From Acanthornis magna (Eukaryota; Chordata; Aves; Passeriformes; Acanthizidae): 64,000 bases of DNA. Where the stretch lies: NCBI GenBank assembly GCA_036785705.1, contig JAWUZG010000970.1:5407501-5471500 (forward strand). The letters are read 5' to 3'. Positions 1-12,134 of the stretch are shown in pieces. The notes beneath the pieces are model-generated. The model was not told the DNA's origin and did not search any database. It saw only the letters and a program-made list of their open reading frames with translations. The translations under genes were made by a program, and so were the position numbers. Within the stretch, counting starts at the first letter, position 1. Every line of letters starts with the position of its first letter.

Positions 1-3000
1 GTCAGGTGGTAAATGAACAACTTTGTCTATAAGCAGACAGATTAGATACTGTCCAAATTTCTAGTCTACATGAAGACTAAATAAATCAGTTAAACGATGG
101 GTTAAGGAAAGGTTTGTTTCCTTGAAAAACATATTAAAAAATGGACATTTTTGAAGTTCAGGTTATCTCCAGGCCTTCAGTTGCTTTCTGTGCTTAAAAA
201 TGTGTCTGTTCTGCAGTGAATTATGCATGATTAAAAACTATTGTTTTTGCAAAACACATAGTAAATCGTAATTCTAGTGCACAGCAAGTGGCCTAGTCTG
301 CAAAATGCCTTGGCGATCAGAGGGGTTGCTCCTGTATTTCCTAATGGCCTCCCTAAAAAAAATTCTGGAGTAGTTGCTATGGCAGCTGCAGGCCCAGGAG
401 CCTTCTCCTCCACTTCTGCCCACCTCCAAGTCCATCCCAGAGAGAACCCACGGCATTGGAGAGGATGCACTGAGGCAAGGAATTGCATATGCATTTTTAG
501 TAGCTAATGCTGTCAGGATTTGTTCTTCTGCACTCGATGTCCGTGGGCTTGACACTCAGCATTTGCTTTTTGGAAGGTGCTATAGGTCAGATTACACTTT
601 GCAGTGTAACACAGGCTCTTCCATTCACTGACAGCCACACAAAAGTTTCAGCTTTTCATATGCAAAATTGAAAAGTCTAAGAATGCATAAACCCAGCAAG
701 ATGAATTTTGTAAAAAGAGTTTATATGCTTTAAGGAAGAGGCAAGGCTACAAGACAGGCATATAATGCTTCAGAATTTCAAAGGTCTAGTTATGAGAGAA
801 CTAAGGAATCACAATCCCCTTATTCAAAATATAACTGTATATACCACACACACAGTGACAAATTATACACACATCTCTTGCAGACACTCGTATAACTTGT
901 CATCTATTTCTTATCCAACTAGCACTAGTATTTCCAGACTCACCTGTTTCCTATGAGATTTCCCTGACAGTTTTGTGCTGCAAGTGGTCCTTTCTGCTGT
1001 GTGTCTCCCTTAAGGGGTGGCTTATACCTCCTGTAATTCAGTTACAGGATTTGCTACACTGCTTGCCAGCTCTGCCACTCCCTGATGAGTAAAACTGGCT
1101 ATTTGGCTTAATTTAATAGTAAAAATCAGGTGGATTTGCAAATGCAAATTACAGTTCAGGTAACACATACTCATCTAAAAGCTGAAACCTTTGCTTTTAT
1201 CTGAAGCACTGTATGAAGTACAGAACATTTATCACCACGTTAAAAGCTTTGCCTTTGCACTTTAAGGGTAAAGGTGCAGTTTCGAAGCAAAACTATTTAG
1301 TAATCAAAGACAGATTTTAAAAGAAACTATATGGGGTTTGTGACAAACATGCCCTAGGCAGAAGTCTAAAAATGAGAGACTGAATTACTTTCTTCCTTAA
1401 TGTAGGACTTGGGTGATAATAGAACTTTATAAAGGCTTCATGTACTGATTTAGCCACTGGTCTAAATTTTGTACTCACTGCACCATAAACATTGTTGCTC
1501 TGAATGTAATTGCTTTTTAAATTTTAGTTCGGAGAAGAAGAAAGATCCTCTGTTTTGCTTTTTATTTTGCCCTCATTTTGAAGTTACTTTGCACAGATCT
1601 TTCCCCCCCCTACCTTAGAAGTACTAGAAATCAATTTGCTGGTTTTCTTCAAAACATGAAAAAAATCCTGCCCAAACCCTCACCCCCTACCCACCCTGAT
1701 CCCAATACAGCACATTCTTCTGTTTGGGACATATGCAATGAATTGTTTGAGAGCAAACACAAAAATTATACTAATAAACATTAAATTTACATTTTGTAGT
1801 GACTTATTATTCTAATGACTGCACTAAGAAATTAGTAAAATTGTAACTTTTTAAATTTTTAAATCAAGATAGAGCATGATCACAAACTTGGATAAAGCTA
1901 TTCTAAGATGTACCTTAGCTTAGTTTTTGTTTGAGGAATACATTGAAAAGACTCCACTAGAAAAGGATTGGAGGTTTGTTTTGGGTTTTTTTGTTAAATA
2001 CCAGTGAAATTTAGGATTATCGTCTCCCTTGGTCTTCTTATGAAAAATTTTTCTTCCTTCATCTTATTGCTTCTAGAGGTATTCTTTGATTCTTTCTTCT
2101 TTGAACACTGTTTTATCTGCTGTTACTAATGTGCTGATATTTCCATCCAAATCTATCCATAGACTGGTGTATGCAAACTGCTTTGAATCAACCTTTTGTC
2201 CCCCGCTAGCCTCTGACCATTTCTACCTGCTGGCTGTCATTTGCCTGGAAAAGTTACAGAGAAAAATCTCATTTTCTTCACAGCCACTTGTACCACCACC
2301 TTTGGATGGATGTTTATAAGCAAACCAAACAAGACAGCTGATACGTGATCATTGATCTCCCTTCACTACTTTGATCTTGAACTTTTATTTACTGCATTAC
2401 ATATATACTTCTCTTACCTGTATTACTCATATTCAACTTACTAATATCTTCTGTACTACCTCTCCTTCCTCTTACAGCAAAAAGCTGATATATCATCAGC
2501 TAATCTCACTCAACATGAATCTTATCACCTGAAACAGTCACCATTTTTCTTCAACTGGAATCACATTTATTCTCCTCATTAAATTCTCTGTAGCAGAAAA
2601 GAAAGTTCTTCTTTTCTCCCTTTTCTCAATACTGGTGTGTCTTTGGACATTTTGTTTTCCCAGGGATATTCATTTTCACATATAGTGTCCAAGTTGCAGT
2701 TAAAAAAGAGTTTTCTAGTTAAAAAGAACATAGCTAATTAAAAAATTGATGCTTAGTTATACTCATTCTATTAAACATGATGAACTATAACAATTTAATT
2801 TGGGAAATTAGAAAAACTGTCATTGACCATGGTGCTTTCTTTCACAGAAATATTCTTCTCAAGTTAAGCAGTAATGTTAGGATAGTCTCCTTCATTTGTT
2901 TACTTAATTTTAAGTTCTAGGGAAATAGAAATGGTTACTGCTAATTAGAATAACATAGATTCTGGCAGGAAAAATTAGGTTTACAGAAACTTATGGAGCT

Positions 3001-4190
3001 TATAATTGTTGCTTTAGGAATCTTGAAATAGAATTAATTTTATTTCTTTTTTAAACTGAATTTTAAGTGGCAATATCCCTTGAATTGCTGTGTCTTGAGA
3101 TTGAGGTACTACCATGTGTTTTCAAATCATACCAAAACATCCAGCACTAAACTTATTTTTTCCTCTATTTAACTATTTTCCCTAATGATATTGCATATAT
3201 TTCTTACACCTATTAAGAGCAAGTTGAAAGGTTCACAGGAGTAGTTCAATTTGCTAATCAGGCTAGCTAGCTAGAGGCGTAGGGAATAGGCACACAGTGA
3301 CTGCACAGTAGTGAATGGCTGGGTCACCATTTATTTTATAATCATTTTGGGTTTATTGCTCTAAATGTACCCCAGCAGTCATGCTGCAATCTTCAAAAAG
3401 GAAAGAAAGGTAAAGAATGCTGGTTTCACCATAGAAAAGGTAAGGAACAATAATTCATTGCAGCAGACTTCTGCACCTCTGGTCCAGAAAAGCCATTTCT
3501 TAATCTTGCTGGCAGAGAAATATATGCACTAATGAATACATACTTTGTGTTTTCCTGACACACATGACACTTAGGGATCACTAATGCCAGAATACACACA
3601 GCACAGAAACTTTGCTGTAAATGTTGCTTTCAAGTCTTAGAATTGACCTTAATGCTTCTGTTACAATTATTAGTCTGATTTAAGGATCATATTGCTCTTC
3701 TTGTTGCAACAGCTCTTGTTTAAAGTTTTGCACCAGATACAGGTACAGGTGAAGCTATTCAAAACTTTCCTCTATTAATTAGATAACAAGAGTTTTAATT
3801 TTGGCCTTGACCTGTTTACAATGGTTCCCCATTTAAATGGCATACTGCCTTACTGGAGAGGAGCTTGTCTATCTGTGGACTGGTAGCAAAAGTTTGTATG
3901 CATACACAGGTCAAGAGACAGAGGAGCTACTCTTCTGGGAAGCTACCATGCTCCTCAGAACATGATAGACAATAGCACACAGCCACTAGTAGAAATAACA
4001 AGTTCCTGAGAGTGGTGAGAGAAATCAGCCTTATTCTAGTTAGAGATTCTTGGAGTCTCGAAAAATCTGACCCATTTTTGTGAAAGGAGACAATCAGGCC
4101 CAAGAGATAAGGATAGGGCAAAGGCAGAACAGGCATTTTTTACTGGGACCAGCATGGTGGAATAAGCCTTTAATAGATTTTCCACTTATT
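1..4190. other. Unique AT-rich non-coding sequence
   Basis: No supported gene or transposon is seen in this stretch. Open frames are under 100 codons, overlap on both strands and resemble no protein I recognise. The only motif singled out is the octamer-like site at 1134-1149. Intronic and intergenic origin cannot be told apart. Confidence 0.7.
1134..1149. promoter_or_regulatory. Candidate POU/octamer composite site
   Basis: The sequence ATTTGCAAATGCAAAT holds the POU-factor octamer ATGCAAAT preceded by an ATTTG half-site, overlapping the palindrome ATTTGCAAAT. It resembles the known palindromic Oct-factor recognition element with one extra base. That is a motif match only. Such motifs arise by chance in AT-rich DNA, and nothing here shows occupancy or a target gene. 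Confidence 0.2.
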
Positions 4191-4250
4191 TCATAGAATC
4201 ATTTAGGTTGGAAAAGACTTTTAAGATCATCAGACCAAGAGATTTCCAAC
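4191..4250 (-). mobile_element. CR1 LINE, 3'-end fragment
   Basis: The segment begins TCATAGAATCATTTAGGTTG and continues with a GGAAAAGACTTTTAAGATCA block. This is the reverse complement of the CR1 3' untranslated end, where a CATAGAATC-type octamer is followed by a GGTTGGAAAAGACC-like block. Only about 45-60 bases are recognisable, so it is a heavily 5'-truncated copy on the minus strand. No coding part remains. The right boundary is approximate. Confidence 0.75.
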
Positions 4251-4644
4251 TCTTCTTTCATCTGGTTTCCTGAAAGAAGGAGATGATGTAGGAGAGCAAT
4301 TAAATCTGAAATTAGAAGATGGTCCTATGAGGAGTGAGACTTAGACACATTCTCTTCATAGGAATAATGGACGATTCCCAATGCTCTGTCAGTTCTATTC
4401 TGAAGGAGCCATGTCAAACATAAGAAAACATCCAGAAAATTTTAAGCCTGAAAGAATGACTAAAATTTTTATACTGTGGGGCCAACTCACCATAAGGCTT
4501 GGAAAAAAATCCATTATGAAGAGGAAAGCATTGTCTTCCATTTAAAATAAAGTCCTTTAAAGGTATTCATCATGCTTATGGAAAAAGTATGATTCTACCC
4601 TCATTTAATACATTAGCTGTCTAAAGGATCCCTACTATTCTATT

Positions 4645-4671
4645 AAAAAAAAAAACAAAACAAAACAACCT
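4645..4671. repeat. A-rich simple repeat (A)n/(CAAAA)n
   Basis: A run of eleven adenines passes into CAAAA units. It might be the decayed tail of a retroposed sequence, but no element body can be recognised on either side. Confidence 0.7.
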
Positions 4672-7600
4672 TCCTTCTCACCCTGAGAATTATTTCACGT
4701 GGTGTTGTTTTAGTCTCCACACTGACCACCTAAGAAGACATGATCCTGTTTACCCAGTCCCAAGTGCTCTTTTATAAGCCTGCCAGTTTCATGACTTGTC
4801 TTTTTTCTTGTTTAATATTTGCTTAAGTTCTGTTTTGAATAGCCCTTAAACACAAGGCCTCTCTTTCCCGATGATTATGCTACATGTGTTGAGAGATCCT
4901 TCTAGAACCTACAGTATGCCCTTATCAGCATAATCCTTCTGTTCTCCATGAGAAGAAGAGGCCATAAATGACCTCTTTGGAATTAAGAAATACAATTACT
5001 CTATGGCATACTCTGAGTTAGTCTTTCCTGGGTGCAAGATTTATCAGGATTTCTACCACAAAGCATTCAAATGATAATAATTTAGCCTAATCAGAATTTT
5101 AAAATGGTATTATATGCAGTTTCTCTATATTTTCATTTTTCAGGCTTTGTCAACCTCTAGCCCACACTGGAAATTACTTTGGGTGAAAAAATATCAAAGC
5201 CAGAATTCGGCTAAAATTGCTTTCTTTTGGAAATCAGCACATCCGTAATCACACCAAAACCAAACTTACAATGGATTTTGCATGTTGGTCAACTATGAGA
5301 GAGAAACTTGATGAGGCTGCATACAAGAGACTGAGAGCAATTGAAAGAAGCTCTCCTCTTAGTTAAACAAAAACTTAATTTTGCATAACACATTAAGATT
5401 TTCATGATGCAAGACAAAGAAACCATTAACTCAAATTTTTGACAGAGCATGGGTTAAATAGTAACCCAGCTCAATGGTTAATTCAATTACTTGCCTTTGG
5501 GCAAAGACAATTTGGGTCTAGGAAAACCCAAATAAAGGTTCGTCTGTATTCAGCCATGGACGCAGTCATATCAGGAAAGTCACTTCCTATTTCAGGATGG
5601 ATCTTCCCTAGCTCTCACCAGAAATTCTATCAAACACCCACAATGTAACACCTTCAAAAGAAAATTTGTTGAAATGGGTACAAATCCCTTATAGTGCAAT
5701 GAAGCAACATTTTCTAATGAAAACTCTTTTTTCCTGAAAATTTTTAAAGTAATATTACTTTAAGTCCAGTTTTATCCAGTTTTTGAATTGAATGCCACTT
5801 TTAAAAACATCTCTCTTTTATAATGCAATACATGGCAACAACATAGACCAGTTTGGAAGTTCAGTATCTATTTTTTGTGAATCTTTTAAAATCCTTTACA
5901 AATACAGTCAATACACTTAAATAAATCACACTGGGCAAATCACAATTTCACCAGAGTATCCCAATCAGAAATTGATTAAAAATCTTCAATACAAAATTGT
6001 TCTTTTTTAATCTTGAAGCAAGTGAGAAAGTCTGCCTTGACTTCTTCTTCCTAAACAAGGCTGGAAGCTTCCCAAATCTGAAACCAAACTTAGGATAGCT
6101 CAGCCTTAATTTTATATATTATGTGGTTGTTAAGCTAGTCAGCTCTATATGGTGCTTCCTGTAATACAGCACACTTGAATTTCAGTGACAAGGATGGGAA
6201 ATTACTTCTCTTCTGGCATTTCTACTGATACCACACTTTTTAAGGGTGGACCCTCACATTTCCTTTTATCTACTCTAAACATAGAATAAAAAAGCAATAA
6301 TGCCCATCTACTGAAGAAACTGAAAACCTTACCTGATCTGAGGCTCACAGACTAAAATGTTATTTTCTTTTTCCAGATACTGGAAGATGTACTGCAGCTT
6401 CCAGGTTAAGAGGAAGAATCCCAAATAGTTTTGGTATCAGTCTCCTATGTTGAGATCATCTGACAGCAAAACTTGCTGCTACAACTGCTAAACATACTTA
6501 ATAATGCCACAAATACTGTAGATCAATGATGCAATGCTTTATATATTTCCCAAGCCTTTCTCATTGATGAATGAGTGCAATTGTTTTTTTAATCATTACA
6601 AAAGATCTTCAGGGTTACTTTTCTTCACACCAGGTCTTCATCAACACCTGGGTACCACATTTTTCTTTTCACATTGTGGATCACAACATATTAATTTCTA
6701 ATTAAATGTGTTCCAAATTTAACATGCCTTCAACTATCACACAGCTTCATATTTCTAATGCAATTTGCATAAGGACATGGTTTTCTTAAAGAACTTGAAG
6801 CCCGAAGGGTGCTTCGCCTTTTTATCAATGGACTTAATCTGCTGGAGGTTGCAGGTGTACTTATAAACTGCCAATGTTTTGTTCATTATGCTAGGGTAGG
6901 ATGTGTCACACACCACACAGAGTAACAGTATGATGTGTTGGACATATCGGAGGATCGCTTCAATACAAAGCAGTTTTTCTGCTTAATGCTTTACAATAGG
7001 AAAATAGCAGAACATTTACCAATCATTTTAGCAACAATTACAGTAACTGGATTATCAATAAACAATGAATTAAGCATTTCTCAGATCTGCTGGTATTTTC
7101 CTGCACGAACAGATCTGTTCTTGATTAGATACTGCTTGGCTGGGGGATTTTGGAGGGTTTGTTGTTTCTTTTTAAAAAATAAATTGCCATACAATGATTT
7201 GCCACTGGCTTCCTATTATTTCTCAAGGAAACTCCTTCAAAACAAACACATTTTAAGGAAGGAAAAATAAGATCAGAGAGTAAAACAAAACATGCAACTA
7301 TAGCAACTCATTGCTGCCAATGCCTGGTTTTTGCAAACTGGCTAACGTCACTGGGCTGCTCAGTTTCACGCTAAAAGAGTAATTATCACTGCTCTGCTCA
7401 GAGAGCAGTCACAAGCATTGTTAATTTCCTTCTGTTTCAACAGGAGAAAAATATTTCCAAAGATCTTGCTATTGTTTATCACATGCATATCTAATGTATG
7501 CATGTATATGTATGTAAATATTACATATTTTAAAAAAGTTTTTAGCAGGCCTGATTCCTTCCCAATGAAGCCTTTTGGATTGCTGCCAACTGCTTCAACA

Positions 7601-7907
7601 GGGACAAACCCATACTTAATTCTCCTCATGAAAAATCACTGAGACATATGCGAGGGCACTGATCTTCTTGTCATTGAAATTGATGACAAGATATCAATAG
7701 GTATCCCTAAATGTAGTTTAGTGGTTTCAAAAAAAACATAGATTGATATAATCTCATAATATTATTGGTCTCATATTATTTTTAACCTACTTTTTAATGT
7801 ATTACAAAATTTATGTTATTTTTTAAAAACAACTAATAAATACAGTTTTTGAAAATAAAAGTTTCCTTCAAGTTATTAATACTATTTAAAGACAGGGCAT
7901 AATTTGC

Positions 7908-7923
7908 TTTTTTTTTTTTTTTT
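7908..7923. repeat. T16 homopolymer
   Basis: Sixteen consecutive thymines follow GC. No retroelement body is recognisable on the side expected for a minus-strand poly(A) tail. Confidence 0.8.
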
Positions 7924-9761
7924 GTATGCACAACCTGTGCACAAATATGCAGATTACAGTATTTGCTTTGGTAACATTAGCATCCCAAAAATGAATATTA
8001 AAAAGCCATTGATGACTTCAGCATGATTAAAAATACAAAAATAAAGCAATAAAATGCAGAATATGAGTTTTGATCACAATTTCACATTATTTGTTCATTA
8101 CAAGTTATTTTCATGTGTCAGTCCAAAGGGAAATGGATACTGTTAGTTTGGCACATATATTTGAAGAAAACATCTTTGCTTTTTACTTAAGGAAAAGTGA
8201 ATTCCTATGTCCATATTTATCATTAGTTTTCTGAACCTAGAGACTACATGTATTTACAGTTTGCATATGCAAATCGAAAGAGCCACTTGGGTTTCTTGCA
8301 GCAAGCCTGAGCGTACTAGTACAGCTGCAAGATCATACAGTGTTCAAACCACCTCTGACCTTTCTGTTAGTCCTCTTTTAACAAAAAAATAGTCTTTCCT
8401 TTGTGGGAGAGGAAGTTTGCCACCAGATGCTAATAATAGGAGGGCTGGCACATTGGAGGCTCAGTTTTGCCACTGAACCTGTATGCATTGCCAGCCAAGT
8501 CACCAAATCCCTATAGATTGTTTATCCAGTTTGCAAAGGAGAGAGCAGGGCAAGGGTGTCTATTTTGACTTTTAAACCATCCTGTGAAAATTTGCATAAA
8601 TAATCTACCCTACCCCCACAGAATCTTTACTGAACTCTTTCTTGCTCTATGCTTTTCTAAGGTTTAATAATATCTAACTCAGAGTGTCATAAAAACCAAC
8701 TTTCCTCAAACCACGCTCACAAAATTTTAATTATGTTTACTGCTAGGATAATTTCCACTATATTTAGGCGGACCATTAATAATTTTATCCATTTATTCCT
8801 TTTGTTAACCCACTCCTTTAATGATTTACCTGCATTCAATATCCACAGACATACATTTTCTGATGCGTTGAGCAAGTAATCAAGCTATCCATACTTAACC
8901 AATTTACTCCTTACATCAAGAAAAATCCATCTCTCATTTCTTATAATGGTGACATTTCTGATACATTTCTGAGCTGTTGCAGGTTGGGACAATTTCAAAG
9001 GCTCTTCTAGGGGCAAAAGATGCTTTCTCCTTGCTCTCCTGGTACTCACACTGGTACAATGCATGCCTTCCATCCTCCCAGCCTAAGGAGCTCAAGAAGA
9101 ATTAGGAATGCAGATCTTCATTCAGAGAAGGAAGGCAAGAAAATAAAACACTTTAAAGCAGGAGCTCGTGTCTGCCGTTATCACACCCTATCCTGTTACG
9201 TTACTTTTTCTTTTCTCCCTACCACTGCTGTATCCTCAGGAATATCCCCTTTCCAAGCAGTTATCAATATCCTTAAAGTCTCAGTGGGTGGTTCTTATTT
9301 TTTAAACCTACTGAAATTCTCCTCCAACACATTTATTCCTGCTTGTGGTTAGAGCAGTTGCTCCCTCCTGAAGATTTGCATTGTTTTGGTAAGCTGTTAT
9401 GGCTAGCAGCCAAGCACCCACACAACTACTCACTCACTCCCCTCTCCCACAAGATGAGGAGAAAACAAACAGAGGGAGACATGGCTTGTGGATCAATATA
9501 AAGAGAGTTTGATAAGGGCAGCATAAGATGCATGTGCAAGCAAAACAAAATAAGGAATTTTTAGCATTACTTCCCATTGACAAGCAGATGTTCAGGCAAT
9601 TCCAGGGCAGTGAAGCTTCACTGTGCATAACAGCTACATAAGAAGATGAACACCATAGCCACAAATAACCCCAATTCCTCCTTCTTTCCCCCAGCTTTTA
9701 ATGCTACATCATATATATGGAATATCCCTTTGGTCAGTTAGGGTCAGACATGCCAACAGTA

Positions 9762-10030
9762 TCACAGAATCCAACAATGTGGGTTTGAAGGGACATAAAG
9801 ATCATTTAGACCTGGTTGCTCAGAGTTCCATCTAACCTGGCCTTAAACATTTCCAAATATAGGGTATCCAAAACTTCTCTGTGCAACCTGTTCTGATGCC
9901 TCACCACACCCCCACAATAAAGAGTTTTTTTCCTACTATCTGATCCAAACCTACTCTCTTTCAGTTTGAAGCCATCCCCCCTCATCCTTTCACTTCATGT
10001 TCTTGTAAATAGTCTTTCTCTAGGAAGGCT
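9762..10030 (-). mobile_element. CR1 LINE fragment
   Basis: Read on the minus strand, this is the 3' part of a CR1 element: the end of the reverse-transcriptase frame plus the 3' untranslated region. Hallmarks on the plus strand are TCACAGAATCC at the left end, then GGTTTGAAGGGACATAAAGA, then the block GCAACCTGTTCTGATGCCTC. Further right comes CTCTTTCAGTTTGAAGCCAT followed by a TTGTAAATAGTC-like stretch. The copy is clearly diverged, lacks part of the region just inside the 3' end, and has no usable reading frame. The right boundary near 10030 is approximate. Confidence 0.93.
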
Positions 10031-11253
10031 TTTCAGAGAGACTGTCCTTTCCCAGCTTCTTGCCCATCTCTAACACAGCAACTGTGCAAATATGTTCTGT
10101 GATAGCCAAAACACTGGGGTGTCATCAGTATTGTATTAGTCACAAATCCAAAATGCAGCATCATATATGCTGCTATGAAGCAATTCACCTCCAGCCAGCA
10201 AGCCCCAGTACAATGCATCGGATCTAAAACTTAGGAAAATGAATGGGGCACCCACACATCTGTGACATTCCTTGAGCTCCCTTTTCACACAAACAGACAG
10301 CTGTGCTCAACTCATGGGCCTGACACTCCCAGCTCATATGCCACTTCTGCATTCAAACACAGGATCCTTTTTATCATCTGACTCCAATGTAAAACATTAC
10401 TGTGAAGATTACTGAAGAGAAACCTTGGCAAAATAAAAGCATAACCAAAGAGATTTAGGCAAGCATCAAATAAATACAAGTGGCTGCACGTGGGGTAAGT
10501 AAAATTAAACCAACCATCCCCTTTTTTTGCCCCTTTTTTTAAATTTTAAACCAAACTCATATTCATAGATTAAAATTAACTTTCTTATTCACTTTTATCC
10601 ACATTTACTTCATCTGTTTATTTGTTGGGTTATTTAGGTGTTTCTCAGCACTTCAGTATCTGAATGCCTAATCACATACTTTGATCTCTGTGTTTTCATG
10701 CAAGCTAGCGTGTCCTCAGAATTCGTGTGGATATTAAAATGTTCTCTTTTGCCATAAAATCAAATTGGTGGGTGATTACTTCAATGTGACACCTTATATA
10801 AGCTTACCATCATGCCTTCACTTTAAACATTGTAAGTCAATGAAATTATATTGCAGACATTGACAACACATACAATTTTGCCTGTTTGATATCCCATTAC
10901 TGCAATAGCAGCAGCAATGGTTTTGGGAAAGGCTTTTTTTCCCCAATAAGCATGTGCTACCAATTTTGCACTCACAAGTAGGGCATCTTCGTAGGGAGCA
11001 CAATAAGGCCACTTAAGTGACTATCACAAAGTATTTGCTTGTTTCCCAGAGAATGTAAAGTAGTACACCCACAGGCCTACACAGAGAATTACTAGTAAAA
11101 GATAACCAACAACTCCTTCTATGTGGAATCAAAACACTTCTTCAAAAAATTATTCACCTGTGCAGTCAAGATAGAAAAAGCATTAAATGTTCTCAGACTT
11201 GATACTTAGCTAGGATATGAGATCAGTTTTGTAGCACCAAAATATATGCACAG

Positions 11254-11300
11254 ATATATATATGTATGTGTATGTATGTATATGTATACATATGTATGTA
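11254..11300. repeat. TATG/TATA microsatellite
   Basis: Alternating TATA, TATG and TGTATG units run for about 47 bp, with interruptions that indicate an old array. Confidence 0.85.
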
Positions 11301-11494
11301 ACTTGCTAAAAAAGAGAAACTGTAGTTTCCACATAAGTAACACTGCTTGTACAGTTCTACCAGAAGCTTCCCTCTGCTCATCTTTCAGCTTCAAACCCTA
11401 ACATACACAACAAAACTCCTGTTGGGCTCAAAATTACCTCTTCATGTGGGAAGCCTAGAAATTCATCAGCTTTGAATTCCAAAGGGAGTACAGT

Positions 11495-11508
11495 GGGGGG
11501 GGGGGGGG
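11495..11508. repeat. G14 homopolymer
   Basis: Fourteen consecutive guanines. This is unusual in such an AT-rich context and prone to length error in sequencing. Confidence 0.85.
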
Positions 11509-12111
11509 CATTCTGGTGGGAAGGAAAGGGGAAGCAATCCCAGTTTTAGAGGACTATGAGTATTAGGCATAGAATATCAATTTCATTATATTTCAAGGCC
11601 AAGTATTGTATGGAACAGAAGTTAATAAAAGAAGGAAAAATCTAAAGCCACAATAATCAGAAAAAAATAAAAAAATTGACTCCTTTTCAGTTTTTTAAGG
11701 TCATACATTAAGGGTGAAGAAACATAGAATTCTGTTCCATGTATCAGTTAAAGAAAAGCTACTGAGAGGCTACGCTATAACCCACTTAGATTAATCAGCA
11801 ACTCACTGGGAATCGGGGTGCATTAACATGAATTGCATGCTTAAACAGTAATTCCCTGGACTTTATCACATCAAAATCTGCCTTATCTAGTAGTTTAAAG
11901 CATTTATAATTTTAGAAGTCTCACATGGCCACATGCACAAACCTTCATTCAGAGAACTGTTCCCAACTCTACGTCATTCCCCAATCTGATTCCAGCAGAG
12001 CAACTGAGTAATAGGAGGACAGACAATCTAACCATAGAAACAGTTGGACAAATTGTTCAACTGGGCTTATTTTCTGAAGAAAAGTTCTAGCTGCAGACTT
12101 CCAGTATTATG

Positions 12112-12134
12112 TTTATTTATTTATTATTTATTAT
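12112..12134. repeat. TTTA/TTA simple repeat
   Basis: A short low-complexity tract of TTTAT and TTATT units. Confidence 0.75.

Larger units (their letters stand above)
4251..9761. other. Unique AT-rich non-coding sequence
   Basis: No gene or interspersed repeat is recognised across these 5.5 kb. The stretch holds an A-rich simple tract (4645-4671), a T16 homopolymer (7908-7923) and a 28-bp segment flanked by splice-like signals (6377-6404). None of these proves a gene. Short open frames, the largest about 110 codons, look random. Confidence 0.65.
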
